This document shows, in pieces, positions 17,147 through 25,263 of a DNA stretch of 64,000 bases. Position numbers and translations under genes: made by a program. Position 1 is the stretch's first letter, and each line of letters starts with the position of its first letter. Origin of the DNA: DATARH01 sp035550515 (GTDB lineage: Bacteria; Pseudomonadota; Alphaproteobacteria; ATCC43930; CGMCC-115725); assembly GCA_035550515.1 (NCBI GenBank), contig DASZOZ010000045.1:1-64000 (forward strand), read 5' to 3'. The notes under the pieces were generated by a model that searched no databases, had not been told where the DNA came from, and saw nothing but the letters and a program-made list of their open reading frames with translations.

Positions 17147-17671
17147 ATGGCAACGATCGACGGCGACTACATGGGCATGGGCCTGCGCATCGACGATCTC
17201 GACGTCGAGAACGTCGAGTACTTCAAGCATTGCGTGGCGCATGATTTCCACCTGCAAGCCTGCAACCAATGCGCCCGGCTGCGCTACCCGCCGACCACCG
17301 CGTGCCCCTGGTGCATGAGCCGGGAGTCGACCTGGAAGAAGGTCGAGGGCAAGGGCACGGTGCATTCCTATACCGAGGTGCATCACGCCATTCAGCCGGC
17401 CTTTCGCGGCAAGACCCCCTACATGGTGCTGCTCGTCGACCTCGACACGCAAAAGGGCGAACCGACACCGGACGAGGCGCTGCGCGTGATCGGCAATCTG
17501 TGCACCCCGGACGGACAACTGGCGCCGCCCGAGATCGTGAAGCAGGTCGGGGTCGGCACGCGCGTGCGCATGGTGTTCAGCGACGTCTCGGCCGGTATCG
17601 CGCTGCCGCAATGGACCATCGACGAAACCGCCCAGCAGCCCGACAAACCCTGGCGCTACGCGCAGGAATAG
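17147..17671 (+). CDS. Zn-ribbon/OB-fold (DUF35) acyl-CoA-associated protein
   Basis: 174 residues. A rubredoxin-like zinc ribbon is complete: C39-x2-C42-x10-C53-x2-C56 (CNQCARLRYPP...CPWC). An OB-fold follows (KGTVHSYTEVHH, PYMVLLVDLD, GTRVRMVFSDVS). These DUF35 proteins form complexes with SCP-x/lipid-transfer thiolases and bind the CoA ester. AAGGAGA is well spaced before ATG 17147. The likely partner is the thiolase at 14779-16041, from which it is separated by the ABC permease gene. Confidence 0.87.
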   Translation: MATIDGDYMGMGLRIDDLDVENVEYFKHCVAHDFHLQACNQCARLRYPPTTACPWCMSRESTWKKVEGKGTVHSYTEVHHAIQPAFRGKTPYMVLLVDLDTQKGEPTPDEALRVIGNLCTPDGQLAPPEIVKQVGVGTRVRMVFSDVSAGIALPQWTIDETAQQPDKPWRYAQE

Positions 17672-17737
17672 CCTGCGCGCCCGAGGTGCGGCACGCGGTG
17701 GCGCCTCGAAGGACGCAACCGCGCGCTGCCGTTCGCG

Positions 17738-19117
17738 TCAGACCCCGATCTGGTATTTCGAGAAAATCTCCTCGATGCGTTTGAGCGCCTTCGCCGCCGC
17801 CTCCGGCACCGCGACATTGTCGGCGACGATGTCGTGAAACGCGACATTGAAGGGATGCTCGGCGCGGACCTGCGCCCAGGCGGGGTTATAGGCGAAATAA
17901 TCCGGCTTGATCGGGTCGACCAACCCCTGCCGGACATAGGGAGGCACATGGGGATCGCGCTGCGGGTCGGTCCACCACGGGTCGTTCCTGGCCAGTTCCG
18001 GCATCGTCGGGAGAAAGCGTCCGAGCGCACCCTTGAGGAATTCGCGGCTGATCTCCGGCTGGATGAAGTAGGTCTGAAACTCCTTGGCCACCGCGATGTT
18101 CTTGGCGCCTTTCGGGATCATCGAGGCGCCGCCGCCGATCTGCGAGACCATCTTGTTGCCGGCATTGTCGAGCGGCGGCGGCCTGGTGATGACGTCGCCG
18201 TATTCGGCCTTCTGCTTGCCGAGCATCGCCAGCTCGGTCGATAGCGTGCCGTCGAAATCCATCACGCACAGCTTGGAGTGGAACGCGTTATTGTCGTCGG
18301 CGTCGTTCCAGTTGATCGAGCTCGGCGGGATATAGCCCTCCTTGTAGAGGCCGGTGAGCTTTTCCAGCGCCTTGATCACGGCTTCCTGGACTTGCGGGTC
18401 GTCGGCGTGCAGCTTGCCGTCCGGGGTCACGATGTTGAGCCCGCCATAGGCGGTGAGGAACTGGGCGAACGTCGCGTTGGGGTCGTTGCCGATCGTGCTG
18501 ACCACAAACCCCGTGGCATAGGTGTGCCGCATCCCCATTTCTTGCAGCTTCTTCTGGATCGGCTTGAAGAAATCGATGAACGGATCCCATTTGTTCGGGA
18601 TGTCCGCCTCCTTGTACCCCGCCTTTTCGATCAGCGTACGCCAGACGTGAAACGGGTTCAGCGCCATCGAATGCGGCACGCAGTAATAGGCGCGGCGTTT
18701 TTCCACGCCGTTGTAGCAATAGGCGTTGGCGAGCACCGCCTCGCTGATCCTTGATTTCTGGGTTTCGATGACGTCGCTGACATCGACCAGATTGCCGCGC
18801 CACGCCTGCAGCGAGGCCGCTTCGGTCGGCGTCACGGTGGTCAGGTCCGGCACGACCCCGCTGGTGATGGCGGAGATGATCTTTTGCCGCTGCGGCGCGA
18901 ACGGGATAATGCTGATTTCGAGCGTGTTGCCGCTGACCTTCTGATAGTCGGCGAAGATCTTCTGGATGGTGGTGTCTTCCTCCGGAACAAAGCCCTGGGT
19001 CCACCATACCGTCGCCGTCGTCGCCGCGGCATTGGCGATAAAGGGGGTCGACAGGCTCGCTGCGGCGGCGGCTCCAAACGATGCGCGCAGCACAGTGCGC
19101 CGGCTGAGATGTCTCAT
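17738..19117 (-). CDS. ABC transporter extracellular solute-binding protein, Tat leader
   Basis: 459 residues from ATG 19117, chosen for the twin-arginine leader LSRRTVLRASFGAAAAASL and the GGAAGGAA ribosome site; the open frame extends another 85 codons upstream without coding character. The mature protein has the family-1 solute-binding pattern (WWTQGFVPEEDTTIQKIFADY, GVVPDLTTVTPTEAAS, KWDPFIDFFKPIQKKL, GGGASMIPKGAKN). It would bind a sugar or similar solute. It is convergent with the OB-fold gene, and the only transporter subunit nearby is the permease at 16156-17076. Confidence 0.88.
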   Translation of the reverse strand: MRHLSRRTVLRASFGAAAAASLSTPFIANAAATTATVWWTQGFVPEEDTTIQKIFADYQKVSGNTLEISIIPFAPQRQKIISAITSGVVPDLTTVTPTEAASLQAWRGNLVDVSDVIETQKSRISEAVLANAYCYNGVEKRRAYYCVPHSMALNPFHVWRTLIEKAGYKEADIPNKWDPFIDFFKPIQKKLQEMGMRHTYATGFVVSTIGNDPNATFAQFLTAYGGLNIVTPDGKLHADDPQVQEAVIKALEKLTGLYKEGYIPPSSINWNDADDNNAFHSKLCVMDFDGTLSTELAMLGKQKAEYGDVITRPPPLDNAGNKMVSQIGGGASMIPKGAKNIAVAKEFQTYFIQPEISREFLKGALGRFLPTMPELARNDPWWTDPQRDPHVPPYVRQGLVDPIKPDYFAYNPAWAQVRAEHPFNVAFHDIVADNVAVPEAAAKALKRIEEIFSKYQIGV

Positions 19118-19140
19118 CGCGCTTCCTTCCCGTTCGTGGT

Positions 19141-19163
19141 GCCCGCTCGTTGGCGGGCTTTTT
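19141..19163 (+). terminator. Terminator-like hairpin with T tract
   Basis: GCCCGC (19141-19146), loop TCGTTG, GCGGGC (19153-19158), then TTTTT (19159-19163) on the plus strand. It has the form of an intrinsic terminator, yet it lies 24 bases upstream of the minus-strand start of the solute-binding protein, inside its leader. It may stop antisense transcription or form a leader hairpin on the minus strand. Confidence 0.4.
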
Positions 19164-19295
19164 GTGCAGGCGAAGGCTAGCGCGTTCGAAATTGCTGCGC
19201 CAATTTGTCGCGCAAAGGCATGAAAACACAGGGTTCCAATTTTTAAAAAGGACAGAGCGCCTGCCATGATGCGTGGCAAGCGCCCACCGGCACCC

Positions 19296-20060
19296 CTATT
19301 TGGCCGGCAATCCGTCCAGAAACGCCGCGACCGCTTTATTGAACGCTTCCGGCCGGTCGAGATTGGCGGCATGGCCGGCGCCGTCGATCACCGTCTTCCG
19401 CGCACCGCTGATCTTCGCGCTCATGTAGTCGGCGGCGCCGAGGAAGTTGGTGTCTTCGCTGCCGACGACGACGAGGGTCGGTACGCGGACGGTCGGCAGC
19501 GAGCGGATCAGGTCGTCGTCGAATTGCGCCAGCATGCCGCGCGCCGCGCCGGCGAGTCCGCGCGCCGAACGGTGCGTGCCGAGCCGCGTTTCGTCACCGC
19601 CGCGCATGGCCGCGAGGCCCTTTTCGTCGAGCTCCCGGGCGCGCTCCAAGGCTCGCTCGTTCCACGCCGCACGGGCGCCGGGATTGCGGAAACCGGGGCC
19701 GGTGTCGCACAGCAGCAGTGCCCGCACCCGGTCGGGATGGACGATGTGAAAGGCCAGCGACATGACCCCGCCGAGCGACAGCCCGCCGATGACCGCGCGC
19801 TCGACACCGCAGGCGTCGAGCACCGCCGCCATATCGCCGACCGTCAGCGCCTGCGAATAAAGCGCCGGATCGGCCGGGTCGCCCGATTTGCCGTGCCCGC
19901 GCATATCCCAGGCGATGACGCGGTATCGGCCGGCGAATGCGGCGACCTGCCCGTCCCACATCCGGCTCGTGGCGCCGTAGCCGTGCGACAGCAGGACCGC
20001 CGGCCCCGACCCGTGGCTCTCGTAGTGGATCTCCATCCCGTCCCGGTCGATGGTCGGCAT
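19296..20060 (-). CDS. Alpha/beta hydrolase (3-oxoadipate enol-lactonase-like)
   Basis: 254 residues from ATG 20060 (MPTIDRDGMEIHYE); an upstream in-frame start adds nine arginine-rich residues and is unlikely. HGYGATSRMW forms the oxyanion loop, GLSLGGV carries the nucleophile Ser, SEDTNF the Asp and GAGHAANLDRPEAF the His. The length and the C-terminal 'GAGH..N.D.P..F' block resemble enol-lactonases and esterases of aromatic degradation. It is divergent from the FAH-family gene, 141 bases away. Confidence 0.82.
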   Translation of the reverse strand: MPTIDRDGMEIHYESHGSGPAVLLSHGYGATSRMWDGQVAAFAGRYRVIAWDMRGHGKSGDPADPALYSQALTVGDMAAVLDACGVERAVIGGLSLGGVMSLAFHIVHPDRVRALLLCDTGPGFRNPGARAAWNERALERARELDEKGLAAMRGGDETRLGTHRSARGLAGAARGMLAQFDDDLIRSLPTVRVPTLVVVGSEDTNFLGAADYMSAKISGARKTVIDGAGHAANLDRPEAFNKAVAAFLDGLPAK

Positions 20061-20201
20061 TCTCGTCTCCCGCGTTCGTCGCCGCAAAATCCTATGCGCC
20101 GATCGTGCCGAGGGAAATCCGCAAGAGCAGCAGGCTCACGTTGCCGCCGGATGCGGCTCGGCTATAGTCGCGTCGACAAGCTCGCTTGAGGGAGGGACAC
20201 G

Positions 20202-20987
20202 ATGCGCTGGCTCCGCTATGAGGCGAACGGACGGGAATCCTACGGCATCATCGAGGGCGACGAGGTCGTTGCGGTCAACGGCGACCCGTTCGTCGGCTAC
20301 GAGATGACCAAGACCAAGCACCGGCTGCGCGACATCAAATACCTCGTGCCGGTCGTGCCCAGGACGTTCTATGCGGCCGGGCTCAACTATGTCGAGCACA
20401 TCACCGAGATGGCCGCAAAACGCGGCGAGAAGCCCAACATCCCGCCGGCCGCCGATGTCGGCTACCGCGCCAACAACGCGCTGATCGCGCACGGCGAAAA
20501 CATCGTCATCCCGCATGACGCGGGCGAGCTGGTGCAGTACGAGGGCGAGCTCGTCGCGGTCATCGGCACCAAGGCGAAACATCTTTCCGAGAGCGAGGCG
20601 CTCTCCTGCGTGCTCGGCTGGACCATCGGCAACGACATGAGCGAGCGCACCTGGCAGCGCAACGACCGTACGCTGTGGCGCGCCAAGAACACCGACACCT
20701 TCAAGCCGATGGGGCCGTGGATCGAGACCGATTTCGACCTCGACGCGGCGCGCACCATCGTCCGGGTCAACGGCGAGGAAACCGACAATTTCCAGACCAA
20801 TCACATGCTCTACGGCGTCGCGACCTTTATCAGCCGCATGTCGCAATACCTGACGCTCTATCCCGGCGACGTGCTGTGGATGGGCACCGAGGGCTCGCCG
20901 CGCAACTTGAAGCACGGCGATGTCTGCGAGATCGAGATCACCGGCATCGGCATCCTGCGCAACCCGCTGGTGCGGGAACAGCGCTGA
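20202..20987 (+). CDS. Fumarylacetoacetate hydrolase family protein
   Basis: 261 residues. The FAH fold is shown by RTFYAAGLNYVEHI, the metal ligands in YEGELVAVIG (two Glu) and IGNDMSERTWQ (Asp), and PGDVLWMGTEGSP near the end. Members hydrolyse or decarboxylate beta-keto acids at the end of aromatic or sugar-acid pathways. GAGGGAGGG gives a strong ribosome site before ATG 20202. The SDR gene follows on the same strand after 52 bases that include a palindromic dispersed element. Confidence 0.88.
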   Translation: MRWLRYEANGRESYGIIEGDEVVAVNGDPFVGYEMTKTKHRLRDIKYLVPVVPRTFYAAGLNYVEHITEMAAKRGEKPNIPPAADVGYRANNALIAHGENIVIPHDAGELVQYEGELVAVIGTKAKHLSESEALSCVLGWTIGNDMSERTWQRNDRTLWRAKNTDTFKPMGPWIETDFDLDAARTIVRVNGEETDNFQTNHMLYGVATFISRMSQYLTLYPGDVLWMGTEGSPRNLKHGDVCEIEITGIGILRNPLVREQR

Positions 20988-20998
20988 CGCTTCCGTGG

Positions 20999-21021
20999 AT
21001 GCCCGGAACAAGTCCGGGCAT
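20999..21021. repeat. Dispersed palindrome, copy 1
   Basis: ATGCCCGGA-ACAAG-TCCGGGCAT, 9-bp arms, flanked by CTTCCGTGG and GACGAA. It lies between the FAH and SDR genes. Related copies occur at 21835-21857 (inverted), 21891-21913 and 25231-25253. This type of element is common in alphaproteobacterial intergenic DNA. Confidence 0.75.
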
Positions 21022-21039
21022 GACGAATAAAGGTGGCTT

Positions 21040-21813
21040 ATGACCCTCTCGCTCTTCGACCTCTCCGGCAAGGTCGCCGTGATCACCGGCTCGTCGCGCG
21101 GCATCGGCCGGGCGATGGCGGAAATCTTCGCCGAGGCCGGCGCCAAGGTGGTGATTTCCGGCCGCAACCTCGAGCCTTGCCAGGAGGTTGTCGAGGCGAT
21201 CAGGGCTAAGGGCGGCGAGGCGACCGCCGTCACCTGCCGCATCTCCGACAAGGCGCAATGCGAGAACCTTGTCGCCAAATCGATCGAAGCCTACGGCAAG
21301 GTCGACATCATGGTGTGCAATGCGGCGGTCAACCCGCATCACGGCCCGATCGACGACCTCAAGGACGAGGTCTTCGAGCGGATGATGGTCAACAATGTGC
21401 AGTCGAACTTCTGGTTCGCCAAGCTGGTCAAGCCCGGCATGGTCGAGCGCAAGGACGGCTCGATCATCTTCATCATCTCGGTGGCGGCGCTGCACGCCTC
21501 GCTCGAATTGCCGATGTACGGCATCACCAAGCTTGCCGACTACGCACTCGCCCGCAACCTCGCCGCGGCCTGGGGGCCGGACGGCATCCGGGTCAATTGC
21601 ATCGCGCCGGGGCTGGTGGTGACGCAATTCGCCCGCGTGCTTTACGAGGACCCCGAGCGCCGCTCCCGCCGCGAGGCGGCAACCCCGCTGCGCCGCCTCG
21701 GCCAGCCGAGCGACATCGCCGGCCCCGCGCTGCTCCTCGCCTCGCCCGCCGGCGCCTTCATCACCGGCCAAATCCTCACCGTCGACGGCGGCACGACCAT
21801 CCAGTCGCGCTGA
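21040..21813 (+). CDS. Short-chain dehydrogenase/reductase
   Basis: 257 residues of the classical SDR type. Cofactor motif TGSSRGIGRAMA (about 16-27), structural CNAAVNP (about 91-97), catalytic Ser in IISVAALH and Tyr/Lys in MYGITK at the canonical spacing, and GQILTVDGGTTI at the end. It oxidises or reduces an alcohol/ketone with NAD(P). Position after the FAH gene suggests a joint catabolic role, but the substrate cannot be told. Converges on the aldo-keto reductase gene with two palindromic elements in between. Confidence 0.9.
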   Translation: MTLSLFDLSGKVAVITGSSRGIGRAMAEIFAEAGAKVVISGRNLEPCQEVVEAIRAKGGEATAVTCRISDKAQCENLVAKSIEAYGKVDIMVCNAAVNPHHGPIDDLKDEVFERMMVNNVQSNFWFAKLVKPGMVERKDGSIIFIISVAALHASLELPMYGITKLADYALARNLAAAWGPDGIRVNCIAPGLVVTQFARVLYEDPERRSRREAATPLRRLGQPSDIAGPALLLASPAGAFITGQILTVDGGTTIQSR

Positions 21814-21834
21814 GCGGCAGTTTCAACCGTCGTC

Positions 21835-21913
21835 ATGCCCGGACTTGATCCGGGCATCCACGGAAGCGTCACGGGCGGCGGAAGACGTGGATGGCCGGGT
21901 CAAGCCCGGCCAT
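21835..21913. repeat. Two dispersed palindromes between convergent genes
   Basis: ATGCCCGGA-CTTGA-TCCGGGCAT (21835-21857) is an inverted copy, flanks included, of the element at 20999-21021. ATGGCCGGG-TCAAG-CCCGGCCAT (21891-21913) is a related variant. Sitting between two convergent stops (21813 and 21927), they could act as bidirectional terminators, though no T tract is present. Confidence 0.75.
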
Positions 21914-21926
21914 GACGAGCTGAAGT

Positions 21927-22769
21927 TTACAGCATCCCCAGCGGGGTGCGGGCCTTGGGCGGCGGGAAGGCCTTGTCGAGATCGGCGAGGTCCTGGTCGG
22001 TCAGTTGCAGGTCGAGCGCGCCGGCATTGTCGCGCACGTGCTCTTTTTTCGCGGCTTTCGGGATGACGATCATCCCGTCGCGGCGCAGCAGCCAGGCGAG
22101 GGCGACTTGCGACGGGGTCGCGCCGTCATGCCGCGCCGCCACCTCGGCCAGCGCCTTGTGGCCGAGCATGCGGCCCTGCTCGATGGGCGAATAGGCCATG
22201 ATCGAGATGCGCCGCTGCCGGCACCATGGGATGACGTCCCATTCCGGGCCGCGCCGGGTCAGGTTGTAGAGGATCTGGTTGGATGCGACCGCCGCGCCGC
22301 CGGCGATCTTGACCCATTCCTCCATGTCGCGCCGGTCGAAATTGCTGACGCCGTGGTGGCGGATCTTGCCCTGCTGCTTGAGCTTGTCGAACGCCGCGAG
22401 CGTCTCGGCGAAGGGATAGGAGCCGCGCCAATGCAGCAGGTAAAGGTCGATGCGATCAGTCTTGAGGCGGCGCAGGCTGCGCTCGCAGGCGTCGATCGCG
22501 CCGCGCTGCGAGGCGTTGTAGGGCAGCACCTTGCTGACGATGAAGAGCTTGTCGCGCCGGCCTTTCGCCGCTTCGGCGACGATCTCCTCGGCGGCCCCGT
22601 TGCCGTACATCTCGGCCGTGTCGATCAGCGTCACGCCGAGATCGATGCCGAGCTTCAAGGCCGCCGCCTCGTCGGCGAAGCGCGTCGTGGTCTCGCCCAT
22701 ATGCCAGGTTCCCTGGCCGAACGCAGGCACGGTTTCGCCATCGGGCAGGGTGATCTGCGGCATGTTCAT
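21927..22769 (-). CDS. Aldo/keto reductase
   Basis: 280 residues. The catalytic tetrad is recognisable: Asp and Tyr in DTAEMYGNG, Lys in FIVSKVLP, His in LYLLHWRGS. The C-terminal block IPKAAKKEHVRDNAGALD binds NADPH. It reduces small aldehydes or ketones in the cytoplasm. Its ATG overlaps the TGA of rsmD by four bases (ATGA), so it is translationally coupled and part of the rluB-rsmD operon. Confidence 0.9.
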   Translation of the reverse strand: MNMPQITLPDGETVPAFGQGTWHMGETTTRFADEAAALKLGIDLGVTLIDTAEMYGNGAAEEIVAEAAKGRRDKLFIVSKVLPYNASQRGAIDACERSLRRLKTDRIDLYLLHWRGSYPFAETLAAFDKLKQQGKIRHHGVSNFDRRDMEEWVKIAGGAAVASNQILYNLTRRGPEWDVIPWCRQRRISIMAYSPIEQGRMLGHKALAEVAARHDGATPSQVALAWLLRRDGMIVIPKAAKKEHVRDNAGALDLQLTDQDLADLDKAFPPPKARTPLGML

Positions 22770-23347
22770 CGCTTGCCTCCCTCGCGGCGCAAGAACACCA
22801 ATTTCGCGGCACCGTACCGGCGCTCGTCAATCATTGCGAACCCTGGCGGCGGGGAAAAGGGTTCCTTCGCCGCAAGCTCGACAATCGCCAGCGCGCGCGG
22901 CGCCAGCCACCCCGCCTCGGCCAGCGCGGCCAGCGCGGCCAGCGCCGGCGCGGCGAGCCCGCTGCGATACGGCGGATCGAGAAACGCCACCGCCGCCTGG
23001 TACGGCGCGCGCGGCGGCCGGGTCGCGTCGCCGGCGACGACATCGGCATCGTCCACCTCGTCGAGCGCCGCGAGATTACGCCGCAGCGCCGCCAGCGCCG
23101 CCCGGTCGGTCTCGATAAAAGCCGCCCGCGCCGCGCCGCGCGACAGCGCCTCGATGCCGAGCGCGCCGGTGCCGGCAAAGGCGTCGACGACATTCTCGCC
23201 CGCAAGGGGAGACCCGGCGGCGGCAAGGTCGCCGTGCGACAGGATGTTGAACAACGCCTCGCGCGCGCGGTCGCTGGTCGGCCGCACGACGCCGCCGGGC
23301 GGCGCCACCAGCTTGCGGCCGCGATGCCTACCGCCGACGATTCGCAT
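22766..23347 (-). CDS. rsmD: 16S rRNA (guanine(966)-N2)-methyltransferase RsmD
   Basis: 193 residues. RIVGGRHRGRKL is the RsmD N-terminal signature, RPTSDRAREALFNIL follows, VVDAFAGTGALGIEALSRGA is the SAM-binding motif I and FLDPPY the N2-guanine methylation motif IV. It methylates G966 of 16S rRNA during 30S assembly. It overlaps the end of the pseudouridine synthase gene by 20 bases and the start of the aldo-keto reductase gene by four, forming a compact three-gene operon. Confidence 0.93.
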   Translation of the reverse strand: MRIVGGRHRGRKLVAPPGGVVRPTSDRAREALFNILSHGDLAAAGSPLAGENVVDAFAGTGALGIEALSRGAARAAFIETDRAALAALRRNLAALDEVDDADVVAGDATRPPRAPYQAAVAFLDPPYRSGLAAPALAALAALAEAGWLAPRALAIVELAAKEPFSPPPGFAMIDERRYGAAKLVFLRREGGKR

Positions 23348-24089
23348 GCGGTTTCACCGGGCCGTCGCCCTTACCGAGCTGCTCCTCCAGCACCTTGCGC
23401 GGCACCTCCTCGATCCCGCCGCGCTCGAGATGGCCGAGCTGGAACGGTCCATAGGACAAACGGATCAGCCGCGTCACCGGGTAGCCGAGATGCTCCAGCA
23501 CGCGCCGCACCTCACGGTTCTTGCCCTCGCGCAGGCCCAAGGTGAGCCAGGCGTTGGAGCCTTGCTGGCGATCGAGCTGAGCGTGGATCGAACCGTAGGC
23601 GACACCGTCGATCGTCACGCCCTTGGCGAGCGCCGCCAGCCGCGCCGCCTCGACCAGGCCGTGCACCCGCACCCGGTAGCGGCGCAGCCAGCCGGTTGCC
23701 GGCAATTCGAGCCGGCGCGCCAGCGCACCGTCATTGGTCAGCAGCAGCAGCCCCTCCGAATTGAGGTCGAGCCGACCGATCGAAACCAGCCGCGGCAGCT
23801 CCTTGGGCAGCGCGGCAAACACCGTCGGACGGCCCTTCTCGTCGCGATGCGTCGTGACCAGCCCGGTCGGCTTGTGATAGCGCCACAGCCGGGCACGCTC
23901 CGGCTCCGGCAGCGGCTGGCCGTCGACCCGCACCTCGTCGGCGTCGCTGACGATCACGGCGGGCGACGTAAGGACTTCGCCGTTGACCGCGACCCGGCCC
24001 TGCGCGACCCAGCGCTCGGCGTCGCGCCGCGAGCACAGCCCGGCGCGGGCGAGCAGTTTGGCGATGCGTTGCGGGGCGGCGTCGTTCAT
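23328..24089 (-). CDS. rluB: 23S rRNA pseudouridine synthase, RluB/RsuA family
   Basis: 253 residues from ATG 24089. An S4 RNA-binding domain (about 8-60: RIAKLLARAGLCSRRDAERW) precedes the catalytic domain, where GRLDLNSEGLLLLTNDG holds the catalytic Asp and GLREGKNREVRRVLEHLG is the RsuA/RluB/E/F signature. It isomerises a specific rRNA uridine. It heads the operon with rsmD. A divergent gap of 36 bases separates it from tadA. RluB rather than RluE/F or RsuA is the probable member but is not proven. Confidence 0.87.
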   Translation of the reverse strand: MNDAAPQRIAKLLARAGLCSRRDAERWVAQGRVAVNGEVLTSPAVIVSDADEVRVDGQPLPEPERARLWRYHKPTGLVTTHRDEKGRPTVFAALPKELPRLVSIGRLDLNSEGLLLLTNDGALARRLELPATGWLRRYRVRVHGLVEAARLAALAKGVTIDGVAYGSIHAQLDRQQGSNAWLTLGLREGKNREVRRVLEHLGYPVTRLIRLSYGPFQLGHLERGGIEEVPRKVLEEQLGKGDGPVKPHANRRR

Positions 24090-24125
24090 GCTGGCAGCAG
24101 ATAGCGGGAGGCGACCGTCGCGGCA

Positions 24126-24581
24126 ATGACCAAGCGGGCCGAGACGCCGATGATGCGGGCCTTCGACGAAGCCGAGAAGGCCGGCTGGCGCGGCGAAGTG
24201 CCGGTCGGTGCGGTGCTGGCGGCGGCGGACGGAACCGTCATCGCCGCCGCGGGCAATCGGGTGGAGGCGGAGGGCGACGCCACCGCCCATGCCGAGATGC
24301 TGGTGCTGCGCGCCGGCGCGGCGGCGCTCGGCCGCAAGCAGCTCGACGATTGCGACCTGTATGTGACCCTGGAGCCCTGTCCGATGTGCGCCGCGGCGAT
24401 CTCGCTGGCCCGCGTCCGGCGCCTCTATTTTGGCGCTTACGATCCCAAATCGGGCGGCGTCGAACACGGGCCGCGCCTCTTCGGCCAGCCGACCTGCCAC
24501 CACCGGCCCGACGTCTATGGCGGCATCGAGGAACGCCGCGCCGGCGCATTGCTGCGGGCATTTTTTCGCGACCGCCGCTAG
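24126..24581 (+). CDS. tadA: tRNA-specific adenosine deaminase TadA
   Basis: 151 residues with the cytidine-deaminase-fold zinc site HAEM (His and catalytic Glu, about 57-60) and EPCPMCAAAI (two Cys). TadA converts A34 to inosine in tRNA-Arg(ACG), widening wobble decoding, and is normally essential. It faces rluB across 36 bases, a pairing often seen in Alphaproteobacteria. GGCAATG context is poor in ribosome-site signal, and the start is chosen because homology begins at MRAFDEAEKAG soon after. Confidence 0.93.
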   Translation: MTKRAETPMMRAFDEAEKAGWRGEVPVGAVLAAADGTVIAAAGNRVEAEGDATAHAEMLVLRAGAAALGRKQLDDCDLYVTLEPCPMCAAAISLARVRRLYFGAYDPKSGGVEHGPRLFGQPTCHHRPDVYGGIEERRAGALLRAFFRDRR

Positions 24582-24621
24582 AAGCTGCGCGCAAAGGACG
24601 CCGGCGAGGACGCCGTTCCCA

Positions 24622-24659
24622 ATTGCGAGGCCGATCTAAAAATGCGATGCACTCGCAAT
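24622..24659 (+). promoter_or_regulatory. Fur-like inverted repeats upstream of a membrane-protein gene
   Basis: ATTGCGAG (24622-24629) and CTCGCAAT (24652-24659) are perfect inverted 8-mers; nested within is TGCGA-TGCAC-TCGCA (24643-24657), giving AATGCGATGCACTCGCAAT, close in style to Fur boxes of GC-rich Alphaproteobacteria. It ends 22 bases before ATG 24682. Assignment to Fur is inference. Confidence 0.45.
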
Positions 24660-24681
24660 AGCACGGCATGAAGATGATCGT

Positions 24682-25218
24682 ATGCCTGATGTTTATGGCA
24701 GCGGATGGGTCCATCTGCCGGTCGGGTTGCTGACCTGGCTGGCGACGACCGATTTTCGCCTCTGGGCCTACGGGCTGCGGGCGGTCTACGGCACCACGCG
24801 GTTTCTGCACCTGTTCGGGATGGCCGGGTTTCTCGGGCTGTTGCTGCTGCTCGAGGTGATGCGGCTGGGGGTGTTTCCGGGCGCTTCGCTGGAGCCGGTG
24901 CGGCGGCCGGTGCTGGTGCTGATGAACCTGACCTTCGCGCTCACCGTGACGACGGGGGTCCTGCTGTTTCTCTACGACCCGATCGGTGTCGGGCTGCATA
25001 CGATGTTCCTGCCGAAGCTCGTGCTCGTGACCCTCGGCGTGGTGCATGCCTGGTATATCGAGCGGCTGCGATGGATGCGCCGTCCGCCCTGGCGCCGGCT
25101 CTCGGCGGGGGCGGCGCTGGTCATCTGGGCGCTGGTGATCGGCTGCTCGACCTGGAACGCGGTGGAGCGCCCGCTAAACCCGGCCGACGTGCACCGCGCC
25201 GATCCGCGGAACGGCTAG
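24682..25218 (+). CDS. Four-helix inner-membrane protein
   Basis: 178 residues with four hydrophobic segments (about 30-62 in the FLHLFGMAGFLGLLLLLEV region, 77-100, 105-128, 140-158) and an internal His (FLHLFG, LHTMF, VVHAWY) in several helices, which could bind haem or metal as in copD/DUF2214-like membrane proteins. No family was assigned firmly. A Fur-like palindrome just upstream hints at iron control. It ends near the convergent cyclase gene, with a dispersed palindrome in the 45-base gap. Confidence 0.6.
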   Translation: MPDVYGSGWVHLPVGLLTWLATTDFRLWAYGLRAVYGTTRFLHLFGMAGFLGLLLLLEVMRLGVFPGASLEPVRRPVLVLMNLTFALTVTTGVLLFLYDPIGVGLHTMFLPKLVLVTLGVVHAWYIERLRWMRRPPWRRLSAGAALVIWALVIGCSTWNAVERPLNPADVHRADPRNG

Positions 25219-25230
25219 CCAGAGGCGGGG

Positions 25231-25253
25231 ATGGCCGGGTCAAGCCCGGGCAT
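25231..25253. repeat. Dispersed palindrome, copy 4
   Basis: ATGGCCGGG-TCAAG-CCCGGGCAT, with GACGAAG following as in the other copies. It lies between convergent stops at 25218 and 25264. Confidence 0.75.
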
Positions 25254-25263
25254 GACGAAGTGC

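Noticed and set aside
17738..19372. Extended start of the solute-binding protein at 19372
   Set aside because: The additional 85 residues have no signal or homology; ATG 19117 has a ribosome site and a Tat leader.
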